From the NCBI RefSeq assembly GCF_017569925.1, contig NZ_CP050854.1:4092001-4156000 (forward strand): a DNA stretch of 64,000 nt, read 5' to 3'. How positions within the stretch are numbered: the stretch's first letter is position 1; each line of letters begins with the position of its first letter. The notes beneath the pieces are model-generated. The model was given only the letters and a program-made list of their open reading frames with translations, did no database searches and was not told the origin of the DNA. Source of the stretch: Brenneria izadpanahii. Lineage in GTDB: Bacteria; Pseudomonadota; Gammaproteobacteria; Enterobacterales; Enterobacteriaceae. Below, in pieces: positions 36,904 to 44,432 of the stretch. The position numbers and the translations under genes are program-made.

Positions 36904-36975
36904 TTTCTCCATGGAGTGTAGATTCGGTGACGGAGAAAGACACCTTCCCCGACGGGAAAAGTGTTTCCCGTCGGG
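36904..36975 (-). promoter_or_regulatory. Leader hairpins hiding the ribosome binding site of the DUF3577 gene
   Basis: TTTCTCC pairs with the Shine-Dalgarno sequence GGAGAAA (36,904-36,910 with 36,932-36,938). Upstream is a perfect 12-bp hairpin (36,948-36,959 with 36,964-36,975). This repeats the design found before genes in the 0.9-4.3 kb operon, more than 30 kb away. Confidence 0.65.
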
Positions 36976-37049
36976 AGTCTGCAAAGTCGTACGTCAATGC
37001 AGACAGTCTGGATTGTGAGATGGACCTTCATCACTGTTGAGTGATCCCC

Positions 37050-37264
37050 GTTCTCAAAGGTTAAACGGAGTTACCACCACAAGGGCATCCTCTTTCAGGC
37101 TACAAGGATATTCGCGATCGCCCGAAGGCGTTTCTCACAGACCGCTGAAACATTGGTTGGCACTCACCCGAAGGCGCTTCTCACAGAGTGCGGAAGCATT
37201 GGCTGGTTGTCCGGAGACAACAAGTAAGCCTGTTCATTTTTAATGCAAGTTATGTGAGTGTCAA
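37050..37264 (-). ncRNA. Module C: structured repeat with its own promoter
   Basis: Third, more diverged copy of the module. On the minus strand TTGACA (37,259-37,264) and AAAAAT (37,236-37,241) are 17 bases apart. A hairpin at 37,207-37,220 and two bulged UUCG hairpins (37,161-37,190 and 37,114-37,145) follow. Their outer stems read CACU/AGUG and GCGGU/AUCGC, and the inner stem of the second is CGCC/GGCG, which compensates the GGUG seen in the other copies. The module leads into the DUF3577-ssb operon. Confidence 0.6.
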
Positions 37265-37290
37265 CGTTAATAACTAGTTTTGCGGGCGAT

Positions 37291-37326
37291 AAAAATAAAA
37301 ACGGCGTTGATCCGAAAATCAACGCC
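37291..37326 (-). terminator. Rho-independent terminator after topB
   Basis: GGCGTTGAT and ATCAACGCC (37,302-37,326, six-base loop) followed on the minus strand by a T-rich run (37,291-37,301). It lies about 250 bases past the topB stop and just before the module C promoter, separating the two units. Confidence 0.8.
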
Positions 37327-37569
37327 CTGGGGTCGGTACCTTAACCTTTCATATAATCAAACAGACTCCGGGGAGGAACCTAGTGTCCCGGCGCGTTTTT
37401 CACGGAGTCGCATGCGCCTTGTCAACCAACCTGAGTGTGGAGGCCGCTGACCGGACTGAAGTAGAAAAAAACCATGGAAGAATTTTCCTACCACCGCAGT
37501 CACGGGGTACCCTGCATCAAAGCCAGTTCACCTTAGCAAAAGTTTCCGCCATATACATCAGACAATCTC
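37327..37569. other. Spacer between topB and its terminator
   Basis: About 240 bases without a supported gene; a GGGGAGGAACCTAG-like stretch on the plus strand precedes only a short frame. Nothing else seen. Confidence 0.3.
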
Positions 37570-39603
37570 TTACTCCGATGCGGTTGCTTTATTTTTAGCC
37601 GCTGGTTTCCCTTTATATCGCTTACCGTTACGGTTGGTTTTAGCCCCAATATTGACAATGCCCTGGCAGGTCGGGTAATTGATACATCCCCAAAAAGCGC
37701 CACTGCCTTTCTTGCCCGCACGCCGGCGCATCGCTCCGCCACAGACAGGGCAAGGAGGAGATGGCGGCGCAGTGAACTTCACCGCCTGCGTTTTACCTTT
37801 CTCGACCAGATGCCCCGTCCACTGTGCCTGCCGCGACATAAACGTTTCCAGCGTCATCTGCCCCTGGGCAATCTCATCCAACGCCTGTTCCCATAGCGCC
37901 GTCATACCCGGATTTGTCAGCGCCGCCGGCAGGGCATCAATCAACTCGCCGGCAATCGGTGTGGAGAACAAGAATTTTCCTTTTTTCTCCAGGTATCCCC
38001 GCTTGAATAGCGTTTCCAGGATAGCGGCTCGCGTCGCTTCAGTTCCCAATCCGGCATTCTCTTTCAAAATTTTCTTAAGTTGAGGATCGCTGACGAATGC
38101 AGCTGCATTTTTCATCGCCGCAATCAACGTTCCATCAGTGAAGTGCGCTGGAGGCTTTGTTTGCAGGGTTTTAAGTTCAGCGCAGGCTACGGCACAGGCC
38201 TGTCCTTTAACAAGTGTCGGGAGACGGGCCTCATCATCGTCATTCTCCTTCGATTCACTGCCTTCATGCTGAAACAACGCTTTCCAGCCTGCTACGATCT
38301 CAACCTTACCGCGGGTACGAAACAGTTGGCCGCCAATATTGAAGGTTGCTTCAGTTACATCGACTTCATGGAGCGGCAGGAACTGCGCCAGGTAATGCTG
38401 TCGTATCAGTTGGTAGACCCTGAGCTCATCGGCAGACAACTTACTCAGGTAGAACGGCTGTTTTGTAGGAATAATACCGTGGTGAGCGGTGATTTTCTTA
38501 TCGTTCCAGATCCGTGAAACGAAACCTGTATCGAGTTTAGCCACTGTCGCACTCAGTGTGGGGTCCGTTCGCGTAATGGCATCGAAGACCTGTGGGATTT
38601 CTTCACGCATTGACGTCGGCAGGTAACCGCAATCGGTGCGGGGATAGGTTGTCGCTTTGTGGGTTTCATACAACGATTGAGCAATGCTCAATACCTGGTT
38701 TGCGCTCATCCCCCATTGGCGAGAGCAGGCCTGTTGCAGTGTACCCAGATCAAAGGCCAGAGGAGCTGACGCTTTCTTACGCTCCGTCCCCACATCAAGC
38801 ACCAGGGCGCTACCCGTTTGCTGGCAAAGTTGCAGCACGGCCTGCGCCACATTTTGCTGAATACAGCGTTTCTCCTCGTCACAGTAGTTGGCGGCGGGCA
38901 CCCAGTTGGCAGGGAAATTGATCCCCTCCTTCTGCAACATAGCCTGTACCTGCCAGTGCGGTTTTGACACAAAACTGGCAATTTCACGGTCACGGTTCAC
39001 GACCAGCGCCAACGCGGGAGTCTGCACCCGGCCGATCGACAAGACCTCGCCATACCCTTGTTCCCGGGCTTTCAGGGTATAAAGCCGGGTCAGGTTCATT
39101 CCCGTCATCCAGTCAGCCCGCGCTCGCGCCATGCCGGCATGGTAAAGCGCCGCCGTCTTTTCACCAGGCAGCTTATTCGCCAGAGCCTGGCGAATACTCG
39201 CCTCATCCAGCGCGGATAACCAGAGCCGCTGTACGGCCCCCGTAAAGTGGCAATACTCCAGCAGCTCGCGGGCGATGACCTCGCCTTCCCGATCGGCATC
39301 AGTGGCGATGACCACGGAGTCCACTTGCTTCAGAAGTGACCTGACAACGGCAAACTGATCCGCCGTATCTTTTTTAACGGTCATTTTCCACTGCGTCGGC
39401 ACGATGGGCAGTACGGACTCGCGCCATGGGTTACCGTACTGTTCACCGTAGATCTCAGGTTGAGCCTGCTCTAATAGATGCCCTACAGCCCAGGTAACAA
39501 TGACTCCGGGACCGGCAAGATAACCCTGCTTACGTTGGGTCGCCCCAAGGATGGCGCCGATATCCTTACCCTGGGACGGTTTCTCACAGAGATAGAGTTG
39601 CAT
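37570..39603 (-). CDS. topB: DNA topoisomerase III
   Basis: A 677-residue type IA topoisomerase. The Toprim domain is at the N-terminus (LYLCEKPSQGKDI, with the metal motif DADREGE at about residue 100), and the active-site Tyr is in TTYPRTDCGYLP (about 321). A C-terminal zinc-finger region has CPVCGG, a second cysteine pair (CINYPTC) and a basic tail. TopB of this class of ICE resolves intermediates of element replication or transfer. It is intact and has its own terminator. Confidence 0.92.
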   Translation of the reverse strand: MQLYLCEKPSQGKDIGAILGATQRKQGYLAGPGVIVTWAVGHLLEQAQPEIYGEQYGNPWRESVLPIVPTQWKMTVKKDTADQFAVVRSLLKQVDSVVIATDADREGEVIARELLEYCHFTGAVQRLWLSALDEASIRQALANKLPGEKTAALYHAGMARARADWMTGMNLTRLYTLKAREQGYGEVLSIGRVQTPALALVVNRDREIASFVSKPHWQVQAMLQKEGINFPANWVPAANYCDEEKRCIQQNVAQAVLQLCQQTGSALVLDVGTERKKASAPLAFDLGTLQQACSRQWGMSANQVLSIAQSLYETHKATTYPRTDCGYLPTSMREEIPQVFDAITRTDPTLSATVAKLDTGFVSRIWNDKKITAHHGIIPTKQPFYLSKLSADELRVYQLIRQHYLAQFLPLHEVDVTEATFNIGGQLFRTRGKVEIVAGWKALFQHEGSESKENDDDEARLPTLVKGQACAVACAELKTLQTKPPAHFTDGTLIAAMKNAAAFVSDPQLKKILKENAGLGTEATRAAILETLFKRGYLEKKGKFLFSTPIAGELIDALPAALTNPGMTALWEQALDEIAQGQMTLETFMSRQAQWTGHLVEKGKTQAVKFTAPPSPPCPVCGGAMRRRAGKKGSGAFWGCINYPTCQGIVNIGAKTNRNGKRYKGKPAAKNKATASE

Positions 39604-39617
39604 CTGATCGCCTCCAG

Positions 39618-40184
39618 TCAGCTCACCTGACCGTTAGCAACCTGCTGCAGCTGCTTCATTAAGCGCCCCAAATACGCATCGGTCAGATGCGAACTATCCG
39701 GGGAACTGTAAGTCACCTTCAAACGACTGCCGGCACCTGATTTCTCGACTTCCAGCACCAGGCGATCGCTTCCTTTCCATTCCTGCCCCATTTTATAGTA
39801 GCTGCCCTTTACCGCTGACCATACGGAGTGAGCTTCATCAACAGAGCCGGCACTCCAGTCACCGTACTGATCACGCTTACGCAAACTTTCCAGCTCATCT
39901 GAAGAGATAAACTGATAATGACTTTTGAGGCGGGCCGCGGCGGTATCAACATCCACGGGAAGGGTATAAACATGGAGCACATTTTGACGCGGGCCGGTGT
40001 TTCCGGCTTTGGTCATCCATGGCATGTCACTGTCATTAGCACTATTAGCACTGCCGCCGGCCAGCGAATGGGCGGCATCACTGATTTTTTGATTCCACGC
40101 AGCGAGGTCGCTACCGGCGCAACCGCTTAAAATCAGCGCAGTGCAAAATAGAGCAGGCATTAACGCTTTCTTGTAAGGGCTCAT
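39618..40184 (-). CDS. ICE lipoprotein of unknown function
   Basis: A 188-residue protein with a lipobox LILSGCAG (Cys about 22). The mature part has LHVYTLPVDVDTAAARLKSHY and DRLVLEVEKSGAGSRLKVTY, suggesting a small alpha/beta lipoprotein domain. It lies between topB and the PFL_4669 gene and overlaps the latter by four bases. It is a usual neighbour in this class, but no role is known. Confidence 0.68.
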   Translation of the reverse strand: MSPYKKALMPALFCTALILSGCAGSDLAAWNQKISDAAHSLAGGSANSANDSDMPWMTKAGNTGPRQNVLHVYTLPVDVDTAAARLKSHYQFISSDELESLRKRDQYGDWSAGSVDEAHSVWSAVKGSYYKMGQEWKGSDRLVLEVEKSGAGSRLKVTYSSPDSSHLTDAYLGRLMKQLQQVANGQVS

Positions 40185-40924
40185 GCATTGCCTCCTTTAT
40201 CAGAGGAAGCATCAGCGGAGACAGTGACAGGATTACGTAACGGCGGTGAGAACATTGAACGTTTCACACCCGTTAAGATATCTGCATTCGGCTCACCTAA
40301 CCGTTTGATCGCCTCAAGACCGGCAGGCGTTTGCAGACGAATATCATCGCGGGTCACGCTGACAGAATGATATTGTTGCACCACCCCGTACACCTGACGA
40401 ACCCAGTGCCCTCCCTTACTCAGCAAATCATCGCGTTTCTGACGTGAAATCAAACCGTAATGCCAGGCCTGAAAAGCTTTCATCGCAAGCTGATCAAAAC
40501 CCACCAGTAACCAGACACAACGGTAACCCAGGGGAGTTCGGCTGAATACACCGATATTTAAAGGCGAAACGGAGTAAACATCGGACATCGTGATCTGACC
40601 CGGCAAATCGGATAAGGTGTTTTCAAGCTCAGCAACCGCCTTTTGTAACCGTGCGGTTCCTCGCTCTATCGCCTGCTCCAATAACAACATCGCGTCGTCG
40701 GCATACGGGTTGTCACTATCCGAATCGGCATTGATTTTACCTGCCCTAGCGATGACCTGGGGCATGCTAACTATTTGAGGTTTTTTTGACTCTTTCTGAC
40801 GTTGACGGCCTTCCCATAAAAGGATGGCATATTGGGTATGTAGCTGGACGGTTAAAGTCGACTTCAGTGCCCCCGCCTTTCCCCGTGCGGGAGTGTCCGG
40901 AGAATTGTTTGCTGTATCTGCCAT
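40181..40924 (-). CDS. Integrating conjugative element protein, PFL_4669 family (TIGR03761)
   Basis: A 247-residue protein with the family's LTVQLHTQYAILLWEGRQRQ block, a DDAMLLLEQAIERGTARLQ helix and an SVSPLNIGVFSRTPLGYRCVWLL core. The start at 40,924 has AAGGATG eight bases upstream; 40,933 is less likely. It is the first gene of the topB transcript, and the tandem repeats at 41.0-41.4 kb lie directly upstream, so they may contain its control region. Confidence 0.82.
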   Translation of the reverse strand: MADTANNSPDTPARGKAGALKSTLTVQLHTQYAILLWEGRQRQKESKKPQIVSMPQVIARAGKINADSDSDNPYADDAMLLLEQAIERGTARLQKAVAELENTLSDLPGQITMSDVYSVSPLNIGVFSRTPLGYRCVWLLVGFDQLAMKAFQAWHYGLISRQKRDDLLSKGGHWVRQVYGVVQQYHSVSVTRDDIRLQTPAGLEAIKRLGEPNADILTGVKRSMFSPPLRNPVTVSADASSDKGGNA

Positions 40925-41056
40925 ATTAAGCATCCTTCTGTCTGCTGAGAGTATGTTTGGCTTGAAATAGTCTCGGCAGGGCCAGAAAGCAGCAATTCAA
41001 AACTCTTTTTGGTTTGTGAAGAGAAAGTGTAAAAGGCAGAGTGTTCATTTTTTAAT

Positions 41057-41077
41057 CTTGTTGGCACTGCCAACAAG
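41057..41077. repeat. Palindrome CTTGTTGGCACTGCCAACAAG, copy 1
   Basis: A 21-bp perfect palindrome around a central C, flanked on both sides by CAYTTTTTAAYC in direct orientation. Copies 2-4 are at 41,241, 43,001 and 44,380. Confidence 0.75.
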
Positions 41078-41240
41078 CTCACTTTTTAACCACCAATGAG
41101 TATCCTGAGTGACACAAGATACGTATTTAGTTCAGTATCCCGAGTAGCAGGCCGGAAAAACCTGCGACCTGCACGACTATCCAAAACGCTTTTTGGTGCG
41201 CGAAGAAAGAGTCCAGAAGGCAATATGCTCATTTTTTAAT

Positions 41241-41261
41241 CTTGTTGGCACTGCCAACAAG
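41241..41261. repeat. Palindrome copy 2
   Basis: Identical to copy 1, in the second tandem repeat unit. Confidence 0.75.
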
Positions 41262-41400
41262 CTCACTTTTTAACCACCAATGAGTATCCTGAGTGACACA
41301 AGATACGTATTTAGTTCAGTATCCCGCAGTAGCAGGCCGGAAAAACCTGCGACCTGCACGACTATTCAAAACGCTTTTTGGTGTGTGAAGAGAACCACAC

Positions 41401-41640
41401 CCCGGCAGGGATCTGCATGAGATCATTCAGAAACGTTCCCAGGAAACGTGCATATCCCGTGCAACCTATTTTCGTCTGAAAAAGCATACCGATTGAGTTT
41501 GTAGCTTTTCCTGCCGTAGGAATTTATTCCCATATAAAAATTAATGCTAATGCATGCTAAAGTAGCATTGTTTTTATGGAGTTAACGGAAAATCACGGTC
41601 CAATGCCTGATGGCTGCCACCAAATGGAAGGGGAATAAGG
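41401..41640. other. Upstream region of the plus-strand cargo pair
   Basis: About 240 bases with no gene. An AATGCTAATGCATGCTAAAGTAGCATT stretch (inverted GCTA/TAGC pieces near 41,543-41,570) precedes the cargo genes and may hold their promoter. The last bases include a strong AAGGGGAATAAGG ribosome site. Confidence 0.3.
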
Positions 41641-42240
41641 ATGAGTATAAGAAGCGAAATTATTGATGGCAACGAGGCCCAAAGAAGCACATACGGATTG
41701 ATATATACGGAAGTATTGGGCTGGGTGGATCTCGGACATGCGCAGGGTATAGACATACGCAATTTGTGGGCGCAAATGCTGCGAGGTGAATCCCAAAGCG
41801 GGCCAACTTATGATGTGACATATAAACAATCGATGGCTGGCCTTAAACGTCGTCTGACGGTGGGTAAATCAATCACCTGGCGCCTAAAAAAAGGCCTGTC
41901 ATATCATCAAAAGCAAAGCATTGCTCTTGCCATGATGATGACTGTAGCCCGAAGATTTGAGGGGCTCCAGGGCTCTTTCCCTTTCAACTGGGCTACAGAT
42001 AGCGGGTTCAGCGGTGAAGACCTAGTATCGGACCTCCTCGGCTTTTACCGGGTTATGGCGTGTATGAACAACGTGTTCAGCTACCTGAAACCAGTAAGCA
42101 AAGAAGAGGCTTTAAAACGGTGGGACCATTACGGAAAAATAGGCTCGTGGAAAAATGAGACTTTCAAACCGCTGCTATTCCCAGACCCGGACCATTCCCC
42201 AACGGCAGGCCACATTTTGGGCAATTACCTAACTTCATGA
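41641..42240 (+). CDS. Cargo protein, possibly DUF4056-like
   Basis: A 199-residue protein without signal peptide. GLIYTEVLGWVDLGHAQG and DSGFSGEDLVSDLLGFYRV recall the DUF4056 pattern (GLIYTxxxGFIDxxH ... EDLxSNLLG), a family with no known function. It is on the opposite strand to its ICE surroundings, with its own ribosome site, and is followed after about 100 bases by an exported partner. The pairing could be an effector with an immunity protein, which is only a guess. Confidence 0.55.
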   Translation: MSIRSEIIDGNEAQRSTYGLIYTEVLGWVDLGHAQGIDIRNLWAQMLRGESQSGPTYDVTYKQSMAGLKRRLTVGKSITWRLKKGLSYHQKQSIALAMMMTVARRFEGLQGSFPFNWATDSGFSGEDLVSDLLGFYRVMACMNNVFSYLKPVSKEEALKRWDHYGKIGSWKNETFKPLLFPDPDHSPTAGHILGNYLTS

Positions 42241-42337
42241 GAACCGTCACTCCTTATAACAGGTGGACATCTGAGGATGTCGGTATTGTTGACCCTAACC
42301 GCAGCTTTATCCTTTTTGGCAGGGGAGAATCACGGAC

Positions 42338-42772
42338 ATGAAAAAGTCACTAAAAATTACACTGGCCATTCTGGTGGTATGCGTAATTGGTTTTTTATAT
42401 GGCTTGCAATATCTCAAGATGGAATTCGCGGATGGTGCTGATTATACGGAACAGGATAAGCGGGAGTATGATTTTTATACTCCGAAATTGCTGAAAAATA
42501 TGCCGCGCGTTAGCAACATCTACAACTTTCATTACAGCAATGTGTCCGGACCCAACCCCGCACTGATTTATCAGGCAAGATTTTCCGGCACAACGGATAC
42601 TAGCGAAATTGACACCTACCTGGAAAAAAACGGGTATAAAAAAGGAGGAATGTGCAATACCAGCGGAGATTGCTGGATCGGCAAAGATCCCAATATAACC
42701 ATATCGGTAGGTATCGAAGAAAACCCGAGCGCCATCCGTGTCGAGATGGTAGATAAGGCGGGATACCATTGA
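42338..42772 (+). CDS. Single-pass membrane or exported hypothetical protein
   Basis: A 144-residue protein with an N-terminal signal-anchor (about residues 5-24, KITLAILVVCVIGFLYGL) and a periplasmic part with two cysteines in CNTSGDCWIG. I do not recognise it. A GGGGAG site precedes the ATG. It is probably co-transcribed with the gene upstream. Confidence 0.6.
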   Translation: MKKSLKITLAILVVCVIGFLYGLQYLKMEFADGADYTEQDKREYDFYTPKLLKNMPRVSNIYNFHYSNVSGPNPALIYQARFSGTTDTSEIDTYLEKNGYKKGGMCNTSGDCWIGKDPNITISVGIEENPSAIRVEMVDKAGYH

Positions 42773-43000
42773 AGAGATTAGGCAAGAAATAGCGAAACAC
42801 CAGCTAAGTAACCTTCACGAGCCCAGTTGGTCGGTGCTGGGTTTCTTAAAGAATGCTACAAACGAAAACCTTACTATAAACTACAACATCTGATTATTAT
42901 ATCCAATAAAAACAGGTAATTATGCTATTAGCGCGTTTTTTACATCATTGGACCTCAAACTCCAGAAAGAGTCCAGAAGGCAAGATGCTCATTTTTTAAT

Positions 43001-43021
43001 CTTGCTGGCACTGCCAGCAAG
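43001..43021. repeat. Palindrome copy 3 with paired substitutions
   Basis: Reads CTTGCTGGCACTGCCAGCAAG: the T-to-C change in the left arm is matched by A-to-G in the right arm, so the dyad is kept. Preceded by GAGTCCAGAAGGCA as in the tandem repeats. Confidence 0.75.
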
Positions 43022-43055
43022 GTCGTTTTTTAACCACCAAAGGCAGAATCTGAGC

Positions 43056-44054
43056 TCACATACGGATAAAATCAGGGCCAATAATGGCAATGATACGTGT
43101 ACGATTTGTCAGTCTTACGATCTTTTGCTGGTTGAGTCCCCGTAACAATCTTCTGACTTCTTTACTCCGTCTGATATTCAGGCCGTTCGCCAGTTGTTTG
43201 CGACTAATGAAACTAAGCAGCCCCTCCTGAGTAGCCAGCGTTTCAAAACGAATATGGTGGCCTTCTGCCAGGAATGCGGAATGGCGTGCCGGGCTGAGCC
43301 AGTACAATGCCTCCAGCATATCATTCCAGGCTCTGCGCAGCAGTTGTAGTGAAGCATTCAGTCCGTACACCGGTCGGTTATAATCTGGCGCGCCGGTAAG
43401 TGGATTTTCTTCCTGAAATTTCCAGATGGCTTCATGGTGAGCAAGACGATTACGCAGATCACGTATACGAGTAAATTTTTTTTCCAGAATATGACGTCCC
43501 GTTCTGGCTGGTGCACCAGGGAAGACCTCCGGTAGCAACTGAGGCCACAGCAGCGAACGGTTTCGGGGCTCATTATAATTATTCGTCAGGAAATTGGTCC
43601 AGAAACCAAAATCCAGTCCAGAAATCACCCGTTCCGCAGTGGGTTGTTTACCTGCATCTCTGATCCGCTTTGATACCTTGCGAATGCAATCTTCTTCCCA
43701 GGCTGTTCTGTCATAAACAGGCTTTCCGTCACGATGCATAGTCTGACCACGGGCATTTTTCTTAAATCGTTTTCCCTGACGGATCCAGACCCTATCACCA
43801 ATATAACGGGGCAAATCAAAGATCCAGTTGGCATCCGTGCGCCAATGTCCCACAGCCCCGGGCATAGGATGATGGCGAATGCTGTAATCGATGGCATTGC
43901 GCAGCGTCACTTCAAGACACTGCATAAGTGGCTGCATTGCACTGGCAATCGCCTTGTTCCAGTTATATCCACCCAGTTCTTCACCTGGCTTAAGCTTCAG
44001 CACATCGGCGTAAATTTTTAGCCGTTCAGCCGAGATATAATCTTCCAACTGCAT
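43056..44054 (-). CDS. Abi-family (AbiD/AbiF-like) HEPN protein
   Basis: A 332-residue protein with the Abi_2 layout: an N-terminal helix bundle (SAERLKIYADVL, LEVTLRNAIDYSI), a middle with FGFWTNFL, and the HEPN ribonuclease signature RNRLAHHE (about residue 205). Abi_2 proteins stop phage infection by killing or arresting the cell. It lies in an accessory gap between palindromes 3 and 4. The start codon has only a weak ribosome site. Confidence 0.8.
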   Translation of the reverse strand: MQLEDYISAERLKIYADVLKLKPGEELGGYNWNKAIASAMQPLMQCLEVTLRNAIDYSIRHHPMPGAVGHWRTDANWIFDLPRYIGDRVWIRQGKRFKKNARGQTMHRDGKPVYDRTAWEEDCIRKVSKRIRDAGKQPTAERVISGLDFGFWTNFLTNNYNEPRNRSLLWPQLLPEVFPGAPARTGRHILEKKFTRIRDLRNRLAHHEAIWKFQEENPLTGAPDYNRPVYGLNASLQLLRRAWNDMLEALYWLSPARHSAFLAEGHHIRFETLATQEGLLSFISRKQLANGLNIRRSKEVRRLLRGLNQQKIVRLTNRTRIIAIIGPDFIRM

Positions 44055-44168
44055 TCTGCCCTCCCAGGCTCTTAGGTTGGAACAAAGTTGACATGCGTGT
44101 CAACTGCTGATAGATTTTCCACATCAAGGCGCGGATTTCTTCGGACCCGTGCGTATAAGTTAGTATCG

Positions 44169-44193
44169 GAAAAGCCACCTTAGGGTGGCTTTT
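44169..44193. terminator. Bidirectional terminator-like hairpin
   Basis: GAAAAGCCACC and GGTGGCTTTTC form a 10-11 bp stem with a four-base loop, A-rich on one side and T-rich on the other. It lies between the STY4528-like gene and the Abi gene and could end the former's transcript. Confidence 0.65.
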
Positions 44194-44379
44194 CTCGTTC
44201 TGAGAGAAAATAGATCCCCGGCTGTCTATTCCGGGAAGAATCGCCTTCAAACTCTCCGCCAACTGATCAACTGGCAATACGCCCGTTCTGGCATAGAATA
44301 AAACAGAACAAATTAAGCTCACCAGTTCCAAAACGCAACGAACGGGAAGCTCTTCTGAGCGGAGTGCTCATTTTTTAAT

Positions 44380-44400
44380 CTTGTTGGCACTGCCAACAAG
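44380..44400. repeat. Palindrome copy 4
   Basis: Identical core to copies 1 and 2, flanked by GCTCATTTTTTAAT and ATCATTTTTTA, 33 bases from the end of the STY4528-like gene. Confidence 0.75.
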
Positions 44401-44432
44401 ATCATTTTTTATACAATCGTACCAAAACCCAC

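Larger units (their letters stand above)
40985..41400. repeat. Two tandem copies of a ~184-bp repeat upstream of the PFL_4669 gene
   Basis: The unit holds AAAACGCTTTTTGGTG, a GTCCAGAAGGCA-type segment, TTTTTTAATC, the 21-bp palindrome and a GATACGTATTTAGTTCAGTATCCCG stretch (described by its ends only). Copies begin about 184 bases apart (palindromes at 41,057 and 41,241) and a partial third unit ends near 41,395. Apart from an ICE-internal regulatory or partition role, no function is evident. Confidence 0.7.

Noticed and set aside
37110..37200. Module repeats as a CRISPR array
   Set aside because: Only two units per locus, no unique spacers of regular length, no cas genes; the variation follows base pairing.
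44026..44331. A 101-codon minus-strand frame upstream of the Abi gene
   Set aside because: It contains a strong bidirectional terminator hairpin and overlaps the Abi start; no ribosome site.
41057..44400. The palindromes as ordinary transcription terminators
   Set aside because: They lack a T run directly after the stem on the minus strand, where the neighbouring genes lie, and the T-rich flanks are on both sides in direct orientation.
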